A stretch of 64,000 nt of DNA from Methylobacterium sp. WSM2598 (GCF_000379105.1 NZ_KB900609.1:1885985-1949984), one strand, 5' to 3'; positions 38,758 to 48,808 are shown, counted from the first letter of the stretch. Notes: generated by a model not told the origin, from the sequence alone. Numbers and translations are program-made.

Positions 38758-38796
38758 ATCGCTCAATCCGACGAAGGTTGTAGCGGATTGAGCGAT
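38758..38796 (-). terminator. Intrinsic terminator downstream of acs
   Basis: Perfect 13-bp stem, read on the minus strand as ATCGCTCAATCCG / CGGATTGAGCGAT with a 13-base loop, followed on that strand by a T-run (TTTTCAG). It lies about 80 bases past the acs stop and is the clearest Rho-independent terminator in the window. It separates acs from DUF485-actP. Confidence 0.8.
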
Positions 38797-38873
38797 TCTC
38801 GTGGCCAAGCTTGACGTGACGATCTGCGATCGCGCCTTGCCCGCGGCGAGCGCTCGCCGCGGGCGGGGCGACC

Positions 38874-40823
38874 TCAGCCGGCGCGGTTCTGCCGGTTCTC
38901 GATCAGGTCGTCGACCACGCCGGGATCGGCGAGGGTCGAGGTGTCGCCCAGCGAGGAGAAGTCGTCCTCGGCGATCTTGCGCAGGATGCGGCGCATGATC
39001 TTGCCCGAGCGGGTCTTGGGCAGGCCGGGGGCGAACTGGATCAGGTCCGGCGAGGCGATCGGCCCGATATCCTTGCGCACCCAGGCGACCAGTTCCTTGC
39101 GCAGCGCCTCGGTCGGCTCCTCGCCGTTCATCAGGGTGACGTAGGCGTAGATGCCCTGGCCCTTGAGGCTGTGGGGATAGCCCACCACCGCGGCTTCCGA
39201 GACTTTCGGATGCGCCACCAGCGAGGATTCCACCTCGGCCGTGCCCATGCGGTGGCCCGAGACGTTGATGACGTCGTCGACCCGGCCCGTGATCCAGTAG
39301 TAGCCGTCCTCGTCGCGGCGGCAGCCGTCGCCCGAGAAGTAGCGGCCCGGGAAGGTCGAGAAGTAGGTCTGCACGAAGCGCTCGTGGTCGCCCCAGACGG
39401 TGCGCATCTGGCCCGGCCAGGAATCGGCGAGGCAGAGGTTGCCCTCGCAGGCGCCCTCCAGCACCTTGTTGTCGCCGTCCACCACCACCGGCTTGACGCC
39501 GAAGAAGGGCTGGGTGGCCGAGCCGGGCTTGAGGGCGGTGGCCCCGGGCAGCGGCGAGATCAGGATGCCGCCGGTCTCGGTCTGCCACCACGTGTCGACG
39601 ATCGGGCAGCGCTCGTCGCCGACGACCCGGTAGTACCATTCCCAGGCCTCGGGGTTGATCGGCTCGCCGACCGAGCCGAGGACGCGCAGCGTCGACCGCG
39701 AGGCCTTCTTCACCGGCTCCTCGCCCGCGCCCATCAGGGAGCGGATGGCGGTCGGGGCGGTGTAGAAGATGTTGACCTTGTGCTTGTCGACCACGTCCCA
39801 GAACCGGGAGACCGAGGGGTAGGTCGGGATGCCCTCGAACATCAGGGTCGTGGCGCCGTTCGCGAGCGGCCCGTACACGATGTAGGAATGGCCCGTCACC
39901 CAGCCGACATCGGCCGTGCACCAGTAGACCTCGCCCTCGTGATAGTCGAAGACGTATTGGTGCGTCATCGAGGCGTAGACGAGGTAGCCGCCGGTGGTGT
40001 GGACGACGCCCTTCGGCTGGCCGGTCGAGCCCGACGTGTAGAGCAGGAAGAGCGGGTGCTCGGCCTCGACGTGCTCCACGGGGCACTCGTCGGTGACCTC
40101 GCGGGCGGCGTCGTCGTAGTAGACGTCGCGCCCCGCCTCCATGGCGACGCTGCCGCCGGTGCGGCGCACCACGATGACGTGGTCGACGCTGTCCCGCGGC
40201 AGGCGCTGGATCGCCGCGTCGACATTGGCCTTGAGCGGCACCTTGCGGCCGCCGCGCAGGCCCTCGTCCGCGGTGATCACCAGCTTGGAGGCGCAGCCCT
40301 CGATGCGGCCGGCGAGCGAATCGGGCGAGAAGCCGCCGAAGACGATCGAGTGGATGGCGCCGAGCCGCGCGCAGGCCAGCATGGCGAAGGCCGCCTCGGG
40401 AATCATCGGCAAGTAGATGGTGACCCGGTCGCCCTTGCCGACGCCGCGGTTGCGCAGGACGTTCGCCATCCGGCAGACCTCCGCGTGCAGTTCGCGGTAG
40501 GTGATGCTGCGGGACTCGGAGGGATCGTCGCCCTCCCAGATGATCGCGACCTGATCACCGCGCGTGGCCAGGTGGCGGTCGATGCAATTGTGCGCGACGT
40601 TGGTGACGCCGTCCGCGAACCAGCGGATCGAGACGTTGCCCGGACCGAAATCGGTCTCCTTCACCTTGGTGTAGGGCTTGAACCAGTCGATCCGCTTGCC
40701 GTGCTCGCGCCAGAATCCTTCGGGATCGTTAATCGAAGCCTCATACCAAGCGCGATACTTGGCCTCATCGATATATGCCCGCTCCTTGACGGCGGCCGGC
40801 ACCGCGACGATCCGTTGAGTCAT
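38874..40823 (-). CDS. acs: Acetyl-CoA synthetase (AMP-forming)
   Basis: 649 residues, full length. ANL-superfamily motifs: [20 protein letters not shown] (A3, about 263-282), [12 protein letters not shown] (A5), [20 protein letters not shown] (A7), and the C-terminal [20 protein letters not shown], whose Lys in SGK is the known acetylation switch in Acs. N-terminal [20 protein letters not shown] is standard. Converts acetate, ATP and CoA to acetyl-CoA. It stands alone between its terminator and a promoter-like site. Confidence 0.97.
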   Translation of the reverse strand: MTQRIVAVPAAVKERAYIDEAKYRAWYEASINDPEGFWREHGKRIDWFKPYTKVKETDFGPGNVSIRWFADGVTNVAHNCIDRHLATRGDQVAIIWEGDDPSESRSITYRELHAEVCRMANVLRNRGVGKGDRVTIYLPMIPEAAFAMLACARLGAIHSIVFGGFSPDSLAGRIEGCASKLVITADEGLRGGRKVPLKANVDAAIQRLPRDSVDHVIVVRRTGGSVAMEAGRDVYYDDAAREVTDECPVEHVEAEHPLFLLYTSGSTGQPKGVVHTTGGYLVYASMTHQYVFDYHEGEVYWCTADVGWVTGHSYIVYGPLANGATTLMFEGIPTYPSVSRFWDVVDKHKVNIFYTAPTAIRSLMGAGEEPVKKASRSTLRVLGSVGEPINPEAWEWYYRVVGDERCPIVDTWWQTETGGILISPLPGATALKPGSATQPFFGVKPVVVDGDNKVLEGACEGNLCLADSWPGQMRTVWGDHERFVQTYFSTFPGRYFSGDGCRRDEDGYYWITGRVDDVINVSGHRMGTAEVESSLVAHPKVSEAAVVGYPHSLKGQGIYAYVTLMNGEEPTEALRKELVAWVRKDIGPIASPDLIQFAPGLPKTRSGKIMRRILRKIAEDDFSSLGDTSTLADPGVVDDLIENRQNRAG

Positions 40824-40887
40824 GGCGCTCTCCCTCTCTTCACCTTAGCCGGACCGTTCGTTTCGGAGTCCGGTGCTTGTGCTTAGG

Positions 40888-40916
40888 TGTTAATCCCGCG
40901 AGCGGCCGGCCTGCAA
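40888..40916 (-). promoter_or_regulatory. Possible sigma70-type promoter of acs
   Basis: On the minus strand: TTGCAG (-35, 40916-40911), 17 bases, TTAACA (-10, 40893-40888), about 65 bases before the acs ATG. Hexamers are fair, spacing ideal. Bases 40917-41067 hold nothing else recognisable. Confidence 0.35.
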
Positions 40917-41067
40917 CGGATTCTTCCGTCTAACGCCTTTCGGATGAGCCGCGTTGCAGGGCCGGCCGCTTGGCGCGGCGCGGGGCCGACCGCTCCCGGG
41001 AGCGCGCCTTCCCGCACCGTCGCTTCCCTCCCTGGCACGGCCACGCCGGCCGCGGCCTTGACCTGTA

Positions 41068-41175
41068 TCAGACGCCGTCCGGACGTGATCGTCCGGACAG
41101 CGGATGACGAGCCCGCGCGGCGTTTGAGCGAAGCCGACATCCGCATTGCGAAGCAATCCGTCGGATGTCGTCTGA
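41068..41175 (+). repeat. Two-hairpin dispersed repeat, copy R4a
   Basis: Ends are inverted: TCAGACG (41068-41074) and CGTCTGA (41169-41175). First hairpin GTCCGGACG-TGAT-CGTCCGGAC (41077-41098). Linker GCCCGCGCGGCGTTTGAGCG. Second hairpin: outer stem CGACATCCG (41135-41143) / CGGATGTCG (41162-41170), inner stem ATTGC-GAA-GCAAT (41145-41157). This is the best-formed second module in the family. Confidence 0.85.
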
Positions 41176-41243
41176 CACGCCCGCGCGGCGTTTGAGCGAC
41201 GCCGAAATCCGCATGGCGAAGCAATCCGTCGGATGTCGGATCA
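41176..41243 (+). repeat. Two-hairpin dispersed repeat, copy R4b (linker and second hairpin)
   Basis: Directly follows R4a: linker from GCCCGCGCGGCGTTTGAGCG at 41179, then the second module with one mismatch in each stem, ending GGATGTCGGATCA. The final TCA (41241-41243) is the stop codon of the minus-strand gene 41241-41513. R4a and R4b form a partial tandem duplication without the first hairpin in the second copy. Confidence 0.8.
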
Positions 41244-41513
41244 GTCGCAGCCGATGCAGATGCCGGTATCCACCTTGCGGTTGAGCTCCTTCACCCGGTC
41301 GGGCTGGTTGGCCTCGCGCGGGGCGGCGGCGCGGCCGGGCGGCTTGGTCTGCCCGGTCGCCGTGACGTTGCGGTTGACGGTGCCGGTCGATCCGGGCTCC
41401 GCCGGGGCGGCGCCCGGTCCGGGCGCGCCCGGATCGGCATTCTGAGCGGCGAGCGGCCCGGCGCCGAGGGTGGCGGCGAGCAACCCGAGGGCGAGGAGGC
41501 GGGGGAGGCGCAT
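41241..41513 (-). CDS. Small exported hypothetical protein
   Basis: 90 residues, ATG 41513. Signal peptide LLALGLLAATLGAGPLAAQ (about 6-24). Mature part is Pro/Ala/Gly-rich, then PDRVKELNRKVDTGICIGCD, with two Cys (CIGC) at the very end that could bind a metal or form a disulphide. Short periplasmic proteins ending in CIGC-D occur in Methylobacterium; I know no function. The stop lies at the edge of repeat R4b. Confidence 0.65.
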   Translation of the reverse strand: MRLPRLLALGLLAATLGAGPLAAQNADPGAPGPGAAPAEPGSTGTVNRNVTATGQTKPPGRAAAPREANQPDRVKELNRKVDTGICIGCD

Positions 41514-41577
41514 CGCGCGATCCTTTGTGCTGGTGAGCGGAGATCCCGCCGGGTCAACGCCCTGCCCCGGCCCCGGT

Positions 41578-42918
41578 TCAGGCGGTGCCGTCGCCCTGAA
41601 GGTATCCGGAGCGGCGGCTGTCGGGCATCTGCAGCGAGGTCAGGAAGGCGATCGCGCACATGAGCGTCACGTACCAGAAGAACCACGTCTCCACGCCCCA
41701 ATCCTTGAAGGAGAGGGCCACGAATTCCGCCGAGCCGCCGAACAGCGCGTTGGCGATGGCGTAGGACAGGCCGACGCCGAGCGCCCGCACCTCGGCCGGG
41801 AACATCTCCGCCTTCACCAGCCCGCTGATCGAGGTGTAGAAGGAGACGCAGAGCAGCGCCGCCGTGATCAGCGCGTAGGCGAGGAACGGGTCCGTGGTGC
41901 CGCCGATCGCGTGCAGCAGCGGCACCGTCAGCGCCGTGGTGGACGCGCCGAAGATCAGCATCGCGGTCTTGCGCCCGAACCGGTCGGCGAACATCCCGAA
42001 CAGCGGCTGCACCACCATGTAGGTGAAGAGCACCGCGGTCATGACGTAGTTCGCGGTCTTCTTGTCCATGTGGGCGGTGTTGACGAGATACTTCTGCATG
42101 TAGGTGGTGAAGGTGTAGAAGATGAGCGAGCCGCCGGCGGTGTAGCCGAGCACCGTCAGGAAGGCGCGGCGGTGGTGCTGCCAGAGTGCCCGGACGCTGC
42201 CGGCCTCCTGCGCCCCGCGCGTCTCGGCGGTCGAGGTCTCGTGCAGGGAGCGCCGCAGGTAGAGCGCCACGACCGCCGCGAGGGCGCCGATGAGGAAGGG
42301 GATGCGCCAGCCCCAGGCGCTCATCTCGCGGTCGGAGAGTCCGAGGGTGACCAGCACGACCACCAGCGAGGCGAGGAGCTGGCCCCCGATCAGCGTGACG
42401 TACTGGAAGGAGCCGTAGAAGCCGCGCCGCCCCTTCAGGGCGACCTCGCTCATGTAGGTGGCGCTGGTGCCGTACTCGCCCCCCACCGAGAGCCCCTGCG
42501 CCATGCGGGCGAGGAGCAGCAGGACCGGGGCGAGGAGCCCGATCTGCCCGTAGGTCGGCAGCACCGCGATGATCAGCGAGCCGAGGCACATCATCAGCAC
42601 GGAGATCAGCATGGAGTTCTTGCGCCCCAGCCGGTCGGCGATGCGCCCGAACAGCCAGCCGCCGATCGGCCGCATCAGGAAGCCGATGGCGAAGACCGCC
42701 GCGGTGTTGATGAGCTGGACGGTCGGGTCGGCGCCGGGGAAGAACGCGTCCTTGAAGTAGATCGCCGTGAACGCATAGGCGTAGAAATCGTACCACTCGA
42801 CCAAGTTGCCCGAGGACGAGCCGATGATGGCGCGGATGCGGGCCCTGGTGTCGAAGGCGGCGATGGTCGGATTCTGCGACGCGAGGGCGTCGGGGGCGGC
42901 GCGGAATGTGGTTGTCAT
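41578..42918 (-). CDS. MFS transporter, metabolite:H+ symporter family
   Basis: 446 residues from ATG 42918 ([15 protein letters not shown]). Twelve membrane helices. [20 protein letters not shown] and [19 protein letters not shown] are the signature of the MHS family (KgtP, ProP, ShiA). Later [20 protein letters not shown] is the second conserved loop. Substrate is probably a carboxylate such as alpha-ketoglutarate or a related acid, but the sequence cannot decide. Monocistronic. Confidence 0.9.
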   Translation of the reverse strand: MTTTFRAAPDALASQNPTIAAFDTRARIRAIIGSSSGNLVEWYDFYAYAFTAIYFKDAFFPGADPTVQLINTAAVFAIGFLMRPIGGWLFGRIADRLGRKNSMLISVLMMCLGSLIIAVLPTYGQIGLLAPVLLLLARMAQGLSVGGEYGTSATYMSEVALKGRRGFYGSFQYVTLIGGQLLASLVVVLVTLGLSDREMSAWGWRIPFLIGALAAVVALYLRRSLHETSTAETRGAQEAGSVRALWQHHRRAFLTVLGYTAGGSLIFYTFTTYMQKYLVNTAHMDKKTANYVMTAVLFTYMVVQPLFGMFADRFGRKTAMLIFGASTTALTVPLLHAIGGTTDPFLAYALITAALLCVSFYTSISGLVKAEMFPAEVRALGVGLSYAIANALFGGSAEFVALSFKDWGVETWFFWYVTLMCAIAFLTSLQMPDSRRSGYLQGDGTA

Positions 42919-43112
42919 CGCGGGGGCGAGTCCTCCGATTCTGGGCCGCGGCCCGGTCTCGCGGGAAGACGCCCGGGACGCGGCGCTCGGAGCCATAGCG
43001 GCTTTTGCGCGGCGGTGCAGCCCTCGCGCGGCGCCCGGGCCGAATCAGCGGCGCGGCCGCGTCCCGCCGCCTCGTTGGCGGCGCGTCGGGACCGGCCCCG
43101 CCGCCGGGCGCC

Positions 43113-44429
43113 TCACGAGCGCTCGCAGGGTTCGGGCCGCTCCGGCCAGGGCCCGCCCGCGGCCGCGCCCTCGACGAAGGCCCGGGCGGCGGCCTCCAGG
43201 CGCGGCCGCAGGCGCTGGCGCAGGGGGGCGATCTTGTCGCTGACCTGAACCCACTTGGCGCCGTTCCACTCCAGGACGAGGCCCGCGAGGTGCCCGCTAT
43301 GGTCGCCGCAGGACAGCCGCAGGGTCGCCGCGAAGCCGGTCAGGCCGAGTTCCTTCCAGCGCGCCCCGTCGATCTGGACCGCTTCGAGCCCGCGCCGGAC
43401 CGCGTCGCCGTCGAGGGGCTCGCCCCTGGCGCGGCGCTGCGCGTTGCGGATCCCCTCCGCCGTGACCACGGCCGCGTAGACGCCCCGGTTGTAGAGCAGG
43501 CCCGTCGCCTCGTCCTTCTCCGTGCGCGAGAGGCCGGCATCGATGGCCAGGAGGTCGATCTGGTCGAAGGCCGGGAAGCTGTCGGTCGCCGCGTGCCAAG
43601 TGATCTCGCGGAAGCCCCGCGCGGCGGGACCGGCCTGGCGCAGGGCCTCGGCGCTCGGGCTGCCGAGCGCGATGACGCGATTGAGCGGGATCCCGGCCGC
43701 GCGGGCGTCCCCGACCGGATCGCCCGCGAGCCCGGCCGAGCCGTCGAGGATCAGGATGTCGGGGGAGGCGGCCTTGACGCCGCGCCAGATGCCGGCGCCC
43801 TCCGGCGGCTCGGGCAGGGCGTAGCTGCGCAGGCTGAAACCCAGTTCCCCGGCCAGCCCCTCCATCACCGGCACGGGGTCGCGGCCGGCCGGCGTGTCCC
43901 GGTGCAGGTAGGCGACGCGCCGCCCCTCCAGCCCCTCCGGGGCGTTGGTCAGGAAGGCGAGGGCGACCGTGAGCCCGTCCCAGGCGGTGGCCGGGGGCGC
44001 GAAGGCGTAGGGGAAGCGCTGGCCGGCCGCCGCGAGCGCCGGGCCGGCCGGGACCGAGACGAGGGGGATGCGGTCGGCGGCGCTCCGGCCGAGCAGGGCG
44101 AGGGCGAGGTCGACCCCGCCGGGATTGATCGCGACGGCGCCGGCCCGCCGGGCCTCCTCGTAGCAGGCGAGGCCCCGCTCCAGGTTGCCGCCGGTCTCGC
44201 ATTCCGTGACCGTCACCCGCTGCCCGCCGAGGCCCCCGTCGCGCTGGTTGAGCATCGTCAGGTAGTCGGCGAAGCCGTTGGCCAGCGGGATCCCGGTGGC
44301 CGCGGCGGGCCCGGTGCGCTCCGTGAGCAGGGCGATCGCCACGCCCTCGGCGGCGGCCGGGAGCGGCGCGGCGGCGAGGAGGCCGACAAGGAGGCCGGCG
44401 AGGAGGGGGCGCAGCGGGCGGAGCGGCAT
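43113..44429 (-). CDS. ABC transporter substrate-binding protein, branched-chain amino acid type
   Basis: 438 residues from ATG 44429. Signal peptide PLLAGLLVGLLAAAPLPAAA, then a Peripla_BP_6 fold: VAIALLTERTGPAAATGIPL, NGFADYLTMLNQRDGGLGGQ and a C-terminal KEGL-like segment WKELGLTGFAATLRLSCGDH. No permease or ATPase is adjacent, so it either works with a distant transporter or acts as a sensor partner; the histidine kinase gene lies just upstream in the same orientation. In Methylobacterium such orphan binding proteins often serve unknown ligands. Confidence 0.85.
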   Translation of the reverse strand: MPLRPLRPLLAGLLVGLLAAAPLPAAAEGVAIALLTERTGPAAATGIPLANGFADYLTMLNQRDGGLGGQRVTVTECETGGNLERGLACYEEARRAGAVAINPGGVDLALALLGRSAADRIPLVSVPAGPALAAAGQRFPYAFAPPATAWDGLTVALAFLTNAPEGLEGRRVAYLHRDTPAGRDPVPVMEGLAGELGFSLRSYALPEPPEGAGIWRGVKAASPDILILDGSAGLAGDPVGDARAAGIPLNRVIALGSPSAEALRQAGPAARGFREITWHAATDSFPAFDQIDLLAIDAGLSRTEKDEATGLLYNRGVYAAVVTAEGIRNAQRRARGEPLDGDAVRRGLEAVQIDGARWKELGLTGFAATLRLSCGDHSGHLAGLVLEWNGAKWVQVSDKIAPLRQRLRPRLEAAARAFVEGAAAGGPWPERPEPCERS

Positions 44430-44525
44430 GACGCAGGTCCCTTGCGGCAGCGGGCGAGCTTTGCCGCACTGCACAAGTTTAGCGCCGATCCGGCGAACGG
44501 GAAGGGGCCGAGGCGGGCGGAGAGC

Positions 44526-47500
44526 TCAGATCGCGAGCACCCGGGCGGGCGGGAACAGCACCTCCACCAGCGTGCCCTCGTGCTTGCGGCTCGACACCCG
44601 CAAGGTGCCCCGGTTCGCCTCGACCAGGGCCTTGGTAAGGGGCAGGCCGAGCCCGGTGCCCCGGCCGCGCCGGTTCTGCGCGGTCGCGACCTGCCGGAAC
44701 GGCTGGAGCGCCGTCTCGACCTCGTCCGGCGTCATGCCGATGCCGGTGTCGCGCACCCGCAGCGCCACGCCGCCGCGGTCGGTCATCGCCGTCGAGACGA
44801 TCACCTGACCGCCCGCATCCGTGAACTTGATCGCGTTGGCGATCAGGTTGAGGGCCGCTTGGCGCAGGGAGCGCTGGTCGCCGAGGACCGGCCTCAGCCC
44901 GTTCGCGAAGCTCGTGCGCACCACCACCCGCTGGCGCGCCGCCTGCGGCTGCATCAGCGACACGCTCGCCCCGACGAGGTCGTTGAGCACCACCCCGGTG
45001 AAGTGGAGGTCGAGGTGGCCCGCCTCGATCTTGGCGAGGTCGAGCAGGTCGGTGACGAGGCTGACCACGTGCTCGCCCGAGCTGCGGATGTCCCGCAGGT
45101 AATCCCGGTAGCGCTCGTTGCCGATCGGGCCGAACTGCTCCTCCATCATCACCTCGGTGAAGCCCAGGATCGCGTTGAGGGGTGTGCGGATCTCGTGGCT
45201 GATGGTGGCCAGGAAATCCGATTTCTGGCTGCTCGCCGCCTCGGCGGCGCGCTTGGCGCGCAGGAGCTCCGCCTCCGTCCGCCGCGCCGCCGAGACGTCG
45301 CGCAGGAGCACCGAGAAGCGGCGCGGCTCCTCCTGCGCTAGGGGCGCGAGGGTGAGGGCCAGGATGGGCTCGCCGCCCTCCGCCGCCACCTCGGTGCTCG
45401 CCGGCTCCCCGGCCCGCGCCCGTTCGAGGGCGGCGCGGATCGCGGGCCGGCCGTCCTGGGCGAACAGCACCGTCAGGTCCTCGCCGCTCACCTCGCGCGG
45501 CTCGTGCCCGAACAGGGCGGCGGCGCCCTTGTTGAGGGCGAGCACGCGGCCGCGCTCGTCCAGGGTGACGACCCCGTCCGTGACCGCGTCGAGGACGGCC
45601 TCGCTCTCGCGCAGGCGCGCCTCCTGGCGGGCGCGCTCCAGCTCGGCCGCCCGGAGATGCCGGGCGGGGTCCTCCTCCGGCAGCCGGCGCAGGGCCAGCA
45701 GACTCGCGGGCGCGCCGCCCCACTCGACCGGCGTGAGGACGGCCGCCACCGGCAGCGCCTCACCGGTGCGGGTCGCCAGGACGACGGGATGACCGGCCCC
45801 GCCGGCCGGATCGCCCTCGCCCACGGCCAGGCTCGCCGGATCGCGGCCCCGGAACAGGCTGCCCGCGCCCCCCGCCGCCGTCAGCGCCTCGGCGCTCTCG
45901 TAATCCGCGAGGCACAGGAGGGCGCGGTTGGCCAGCAACACCTCCTCTCCCCGGTGGACCAGGATGCCGATCGGGAGCCGGTCGAGCACGCGCGCCACCT
46001 CGCCGGCGGTGGAGGGGCCGCGCTCGGGCGCGCGGGCGAGGGCCAGGGCGGGGAAGGGCGTCACCGCCCCCGCGCGCCGCGGCGCCTCCTCCGCGTCGCG
46101 CGCCGGGGACGGCCCGTCCTGCGGCGCGTCGCCCGCGAAGCGCGCGCCGAGGATCCGGGCGATCTCGCGGAACGCCGCGTGCTCGTTGAGAGAGAGCTGG
46201 CCGGGCGCGAGGGGGCGCGGCACCTCCGGCGCCGGTTCGGCGGCGGGCGCCGGGGTCTCGTCGCGGCCCGCCGCCTCGGGGCGCCGGCCCGCTTCGCCGT
46301 CCCCCGCCGCGGGTTCGGGCCTCGTCTCCGGGCCGGGCGCGGGCGCCGCATCCGGCTCGGGCGGGGCGAGGGGGGGCTCGGGCGCCGCTCGGGCAACTGG
46401 CTCGGGCGCCGCCTGGGCGACCGGCTCGGCGCTGGCGCGCGGCGCGGCGGCTGCGGCCACCGGCTCGGCGTCCTTGCGTGTCGGCGGCTCCGCACTGCCC
46501 TCCTCGTCGAGGCAGAAGGGCCAGCCGAGCCCGAAGGCGTTGAGCGGCGTCGCGGCCATCATCCCGGCGAAGCCCGCCAGCGTCGCGCCCGCCAGCGAGG
46601 CGAAGGCGGGCAGTTCGGGCACGGGCGGGGGCTCCCACGTCGCCGCCCGGCCCGGCTCCTCGGGGGCGCTTGCGCGCCCGATCGCGATCACGGCGGCGGC
46701 GCGCTCGCGCAGGCTCGGCTTCGCCGGGGCCGCGGCGCGGGCGGGCGGCATCGGCGCGACGCGGTCGGGCCGAATCACCCCGAAACCGCTGAATCCCGCG
46801 AAGGCGCGGCCCTCGCCCAGGCGCGGCGCCCCGGACAGGTCGACAGCCACGCCTCGTTCCGTCCCGTCGAAGCGCCACAGGACCGGGAGGGCGCGGAAGG
46901 TCCGGCGCGCCGCGAGGGCCGCCGCGAGGTCGTCGCTCGTCCCCTGCACGGTGTCGGCCAGGAGCTCGGCCCAGCTCCGGCCGAGGGGCGTGCGGCCGAC
47001 GAGGCCGGTCAGCGCCTCGGTCGCCTCGACGATCCGGCCCTCCGCGTCGCTGCGCCAGAGGAAGCGCATCGGCGCCGCGCCGGTGCCGGAGACCGGCGGG
47101 GAGGGCGGGGCGGGAGCGGGGACCGCGTGGCGCCGCCTCGGCCGCAGGGCCGGCAGCGGATCCGTCGGGATCAGGGCGAGGGCGCGGCGGTCGCCCGGCA
47201 GGGACACCACCAAGCAGGCGCAGACGAGGGGCGGGGCGAGCCCGCCCGGGTCGATCCGCAGCCGCGACAGGCGGGGCTTCTCCCCGTCCGGCGCGAGGTG
47301 GCGCAGCCCGCGCAGCTGGCGCGGTACGTCGAGGTCGCGGTCGATCCGGCCCTGCGGATCGGCGATCGCGTCGCGGAGACCCTTTGCCGCAGGGGAATGA
47401 TGCAGGACGCGCTCGGCCGATTCATCGAGGAACAGGCACGCGATCGGGCGCCCGGCCGTCAGCCGCGCCAGGGCCGGAAGAGCCGTCAGCGCCGCGATCT

Positions 47501-47588
47501 TCGCCTCGAACAGCGCCCCTTCGTCCACTGCCGCTCCCCAATCCGCCCGATTCACGCCGGATCGAACGATTCGCCGCTCCGCCACCAT
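44526..47588 (-). CDS. PdhS-like sensor histidine kinase
   Basis: 1020 residues. N-terminal region (about 1-350) without clear known domains, a Pro/Ala/Glu-rich linker (about 350-470), a second N-like region with RILGARFAGDAPQD, a PAS domain (about 640-760: VLDAVTDGVVTLDERGRVLA), then HisKA (SHEIRTPLNAILGFTEVMME) and HATPase (NLIANAIKF, DTGIGM, GTGLGL). The DHp and ATPase parts closely follow the PleC/DivJ/PdhS group (FGPIGNERYRDYLRDI), which controls DivK phosphorylation and cell-cycle polarity in alphaproteobacteria. No membrane helix is seen, as in PdhS. Confidence 0.85.
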   Translation of the reverse strand: MVAERRIVRSGVNRADWGAAVDEGALFEAKIAALTALPALARLTAGRPIACLFLDESAERVLHHSPAAKGLRDAIADPQGRIDRDLDVPRQLRGLRHLAPDGEKPRLSRLRIDPGGLAPPLVCACLVVSLPGDRRALALIPTDPLPALRPRRRHAVPAPAPPSPPVSGTGAAPMRFLWRSDAEGRIVEATEALTGLVGRTPLGRSWAELLADTVQGTSDDLAAALAARRTFRALPVLWRFDGTERGVAVDLSGAPRLGEGRAFAGFSGFGVIRPDRVAPMPPARAAAPAKPSLRERAAAVIAIGRASAPEEPGRAATWEPPPVPELPAFASLAGATLAGFAGMMAATPLNAFGLGWPFCLDEEGSAEPPTRKDAEPVAAAAAPRASAEPVAQAAPEPVARAAPEPPLAPPEPDAAPAPGPETRPEPAAGDGEAGRRPEAAGRDETPAPAAEPAPEVPRPLAPGQLSLNEHAAFREIARILGARFAGDAPQDGPSPARDAEEAPRRAGAVTPFPALALARAPERGPSTAGEVARVLDRLPIGILVHRGEEVLLANRALLCLADYESAEALTAAGGAGSLFRGRDPASLAVGEGDPAGGAGHPVVLATRTGEALPVAAVLTPVEWGGAPASLLALRRLPEEDPARHLRAAELERARQEARLRESEAVLDAVTDGVVTLDERGRVLALNKGAAALFGHEPREVSGEDLTVLFAQDGRPAIRAALERARAGEPASTEVAAEGGEPILALTLAPLAQEEPRRFSVLLRDVSAARRTEAELLRAKRAAEAASSQKSDFLATISHEIRTPLNAILGFTEVMMEEQFGPIGNERYRDYLRDIRSSGEHVVSLVTDLLDLAKIEAGHLDLHFTGVVLNDLVGASVSLMQPQAARQRVVVRTSFANGLRPVLGDQRSLRQAALNLIANAIKFTDAGGQVIVSTAMTDRGGVALRVRDTGIGMTPDEVETALQPFRQVATAQNRRGRGTGLGLPLTKALVEANRGTLRVSSRKHEGTLVEVLFPPARVLAI

Positions 47589-47714
47589 GCGTCCGGCACC
47601 GATTTAACGGAAATGAAACGACCGCGCACGGGCACGGAATGCGCAGGTCGAGCGTTACACCATCATTAACCTTAACGGCCTGCGGGAAACTGGCATTCCG
47701 CGCCGAATGTGCTA

Positions 47715-47729
47715 TTGTGCAGTGCACAA
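47715..47729. promoter_or_regulatory. Perfect palindrome over the phasin promoter (candidate PhaR operator)
   Basis: TTGTGCA-G-TGCACAA, seven-base arms, 38 bases upstream of the phasin ATG. A possible -10 (TATTGT, 47713-47718) with a -35-like TGGCAT 16 bases before it overlaps the left arm, so a bound repressor would block RNA polymerase. PhaR-type repressors control phasin genes and recognise TGC...GCA dyads. Confidence 0.55.
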
Positions 47730-47766
47730 CGCCTGTGCCAGAGAGAGCATCAGTGAGGAGACGAAC

Positions 47767-48210
47767 ATGAACACCACCCCGAACTACGAGATTCCGGCCG
47801 AGATGCGCGACTTCGCGGAGAAGAGCGTCGACCAGGCCCGGAAGGCGTTCGACTCGTTCATCAGCGCGGCCCGCAAGACGGCCGACACGATCCAGGGTTC
47901 GGCGGAAGTGGCCCGGACGAATGCGCAGACCATGTCGACGCGCAGCTTCGCCTTCGCGGAGCAGAACGTGAATGCCGCCTTCGACCTCGCCCAGAAGCTC
48001 GTCCGCTCCCGCGACGTGCAGGAGGCGATGCAGCACCAAGCCGAGTTCCTCCGCAGCCAGTTCGCGGCGATCCAGTCGCAGGCCAAGGAGTTCGGCAGCA
48101 TGACCCAGTCGGCCATGCAGCAGAGCGCCGAGAATGCCAAGGCGGCGATGCAGCAGGGCGTCGACGCCGCGAAGAGCGCCACCAACGACGTGACGCACAA
48201 CGCCTCCTGA
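47767..48210 (+). CDS. Phasin
   Basis: 147 residues, ATG 47767, preceded by GTGAGGAGACGAAC. Entirely helical amphipathic protein: FAEKSVDQARKAFDSFISAA, NVNAAFDLAQKLVRSRDVQE, AEFLRSQFAAIQSQAKEFGS, all matching the phasin family. It coats polyhydroxybutyrate granules. The C-terminal AMQQSAENAKAAMQQGVDAA repeats add a coiled tail. Likely repressed by PhaR through the upstream palindrome. Confidence 0.92.
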   Translation: MNTTPNYEIPAEMRDFAEKSVDQARKAFDSFISAARKTADTIQGSAEVARTNAQTMSTRSFAFAEQNVNAAFDLAQKLVRSRDVQEAMQHQAEFLRSQFAAIQSQAKEFGSMTQSAMQQSAENAKAAMQQGVDAAKSATNDVTHNAS

Positions 48211-48520
48211 GGAGGCGCGGTCGCGCCGTCCCGGCGCGCCGCACGGGCAGCGATGCCCGAACCAGTGTGAACAGGCGTTGCCGAGCGGCCGTGTCCCGGG
48301 AGGGGCGCGGCCGCGCGCGCATCGGGCGCGGGTGGCTCCCGGGGAAGGGGTCGCTCCCGATTCCTGCGCGACGTCGGATCCCCCAGATCGCCCTCGCGCC
48401 GAGCATCGTGGCCCGCCGGCGCGTCCCGGCGCGTTGCCGCCACGACCCGGTTCCGCTACCGATGCCGGCCCTGCCGTCCCGTGCCGCGGGGCGCGCCCAT
48501 CCTGACGGAGACACGCAGTG
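48211..48520. other. Intergenic region, little seen
   Basis: Downstream of the phasin there is a short GC-rich hairpin GGCGCG-GT-CGCGCC (48214-48227) that might end transcription, and GCCTCC-TGA-GGAGGC over the phasin stop (48202-48216). The rest (48230-48520) shows no gene, repeat or promoter I can support apart from what the next gene needs. Confidence 0.35.
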
Positions 48521-48808
48521 ATGCGACGGTTCGTTCGCGCCCTCCTCGCGTCGGCGGCCCTGCTCGCCGCGGGACTCGCCGCGCCGGCCGCGGCCCAGCC
48601 GGCCTACGGCTACGATGCGCCCCCGCCGCCCTCCCGACGCGCCGTCGGGTACAATTGCGACGCGGTCCAGCGCGGCCTGTCCGGCCCGCAGCCCTATTCC
48701 TGCCCGATGCCCGGTCCCCGCCCGCTCGGCGCGCGCTGCTTCTGCGACGTGCCGATCGCGCCCTTCTCGCCGCCCCAGCCGCCGGCGCCGGGCCGCGTCG
48801 TCCCCTGA
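48521..48808 (+). CDS. Small secreted hypothetical protein
   Basis: 95 residues, ATG 48521, with GGAGACACGC upstream. Signal peptide FVRALLASAALLAAGLAAPAAAQ. Mature part has a Pro-rich start, then VGYNCDAVQRGLSGPQPYSC, PLGARCFCDVPIAPFSPP: four Cys in a compact arrangement. Resembles many small Cys-containing periplasmic proteins in methylobacteria; function unknown. Confidence 0.7.
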   Translation: MRRFVRALLASAALLAAGLAAPAAAQPAYGYDAPPPPSRRAVGYNCDAVQRGLSGPQPYSCPMPGPRPLGARCFCDVPIAPFSPPQPPAPGRVVP

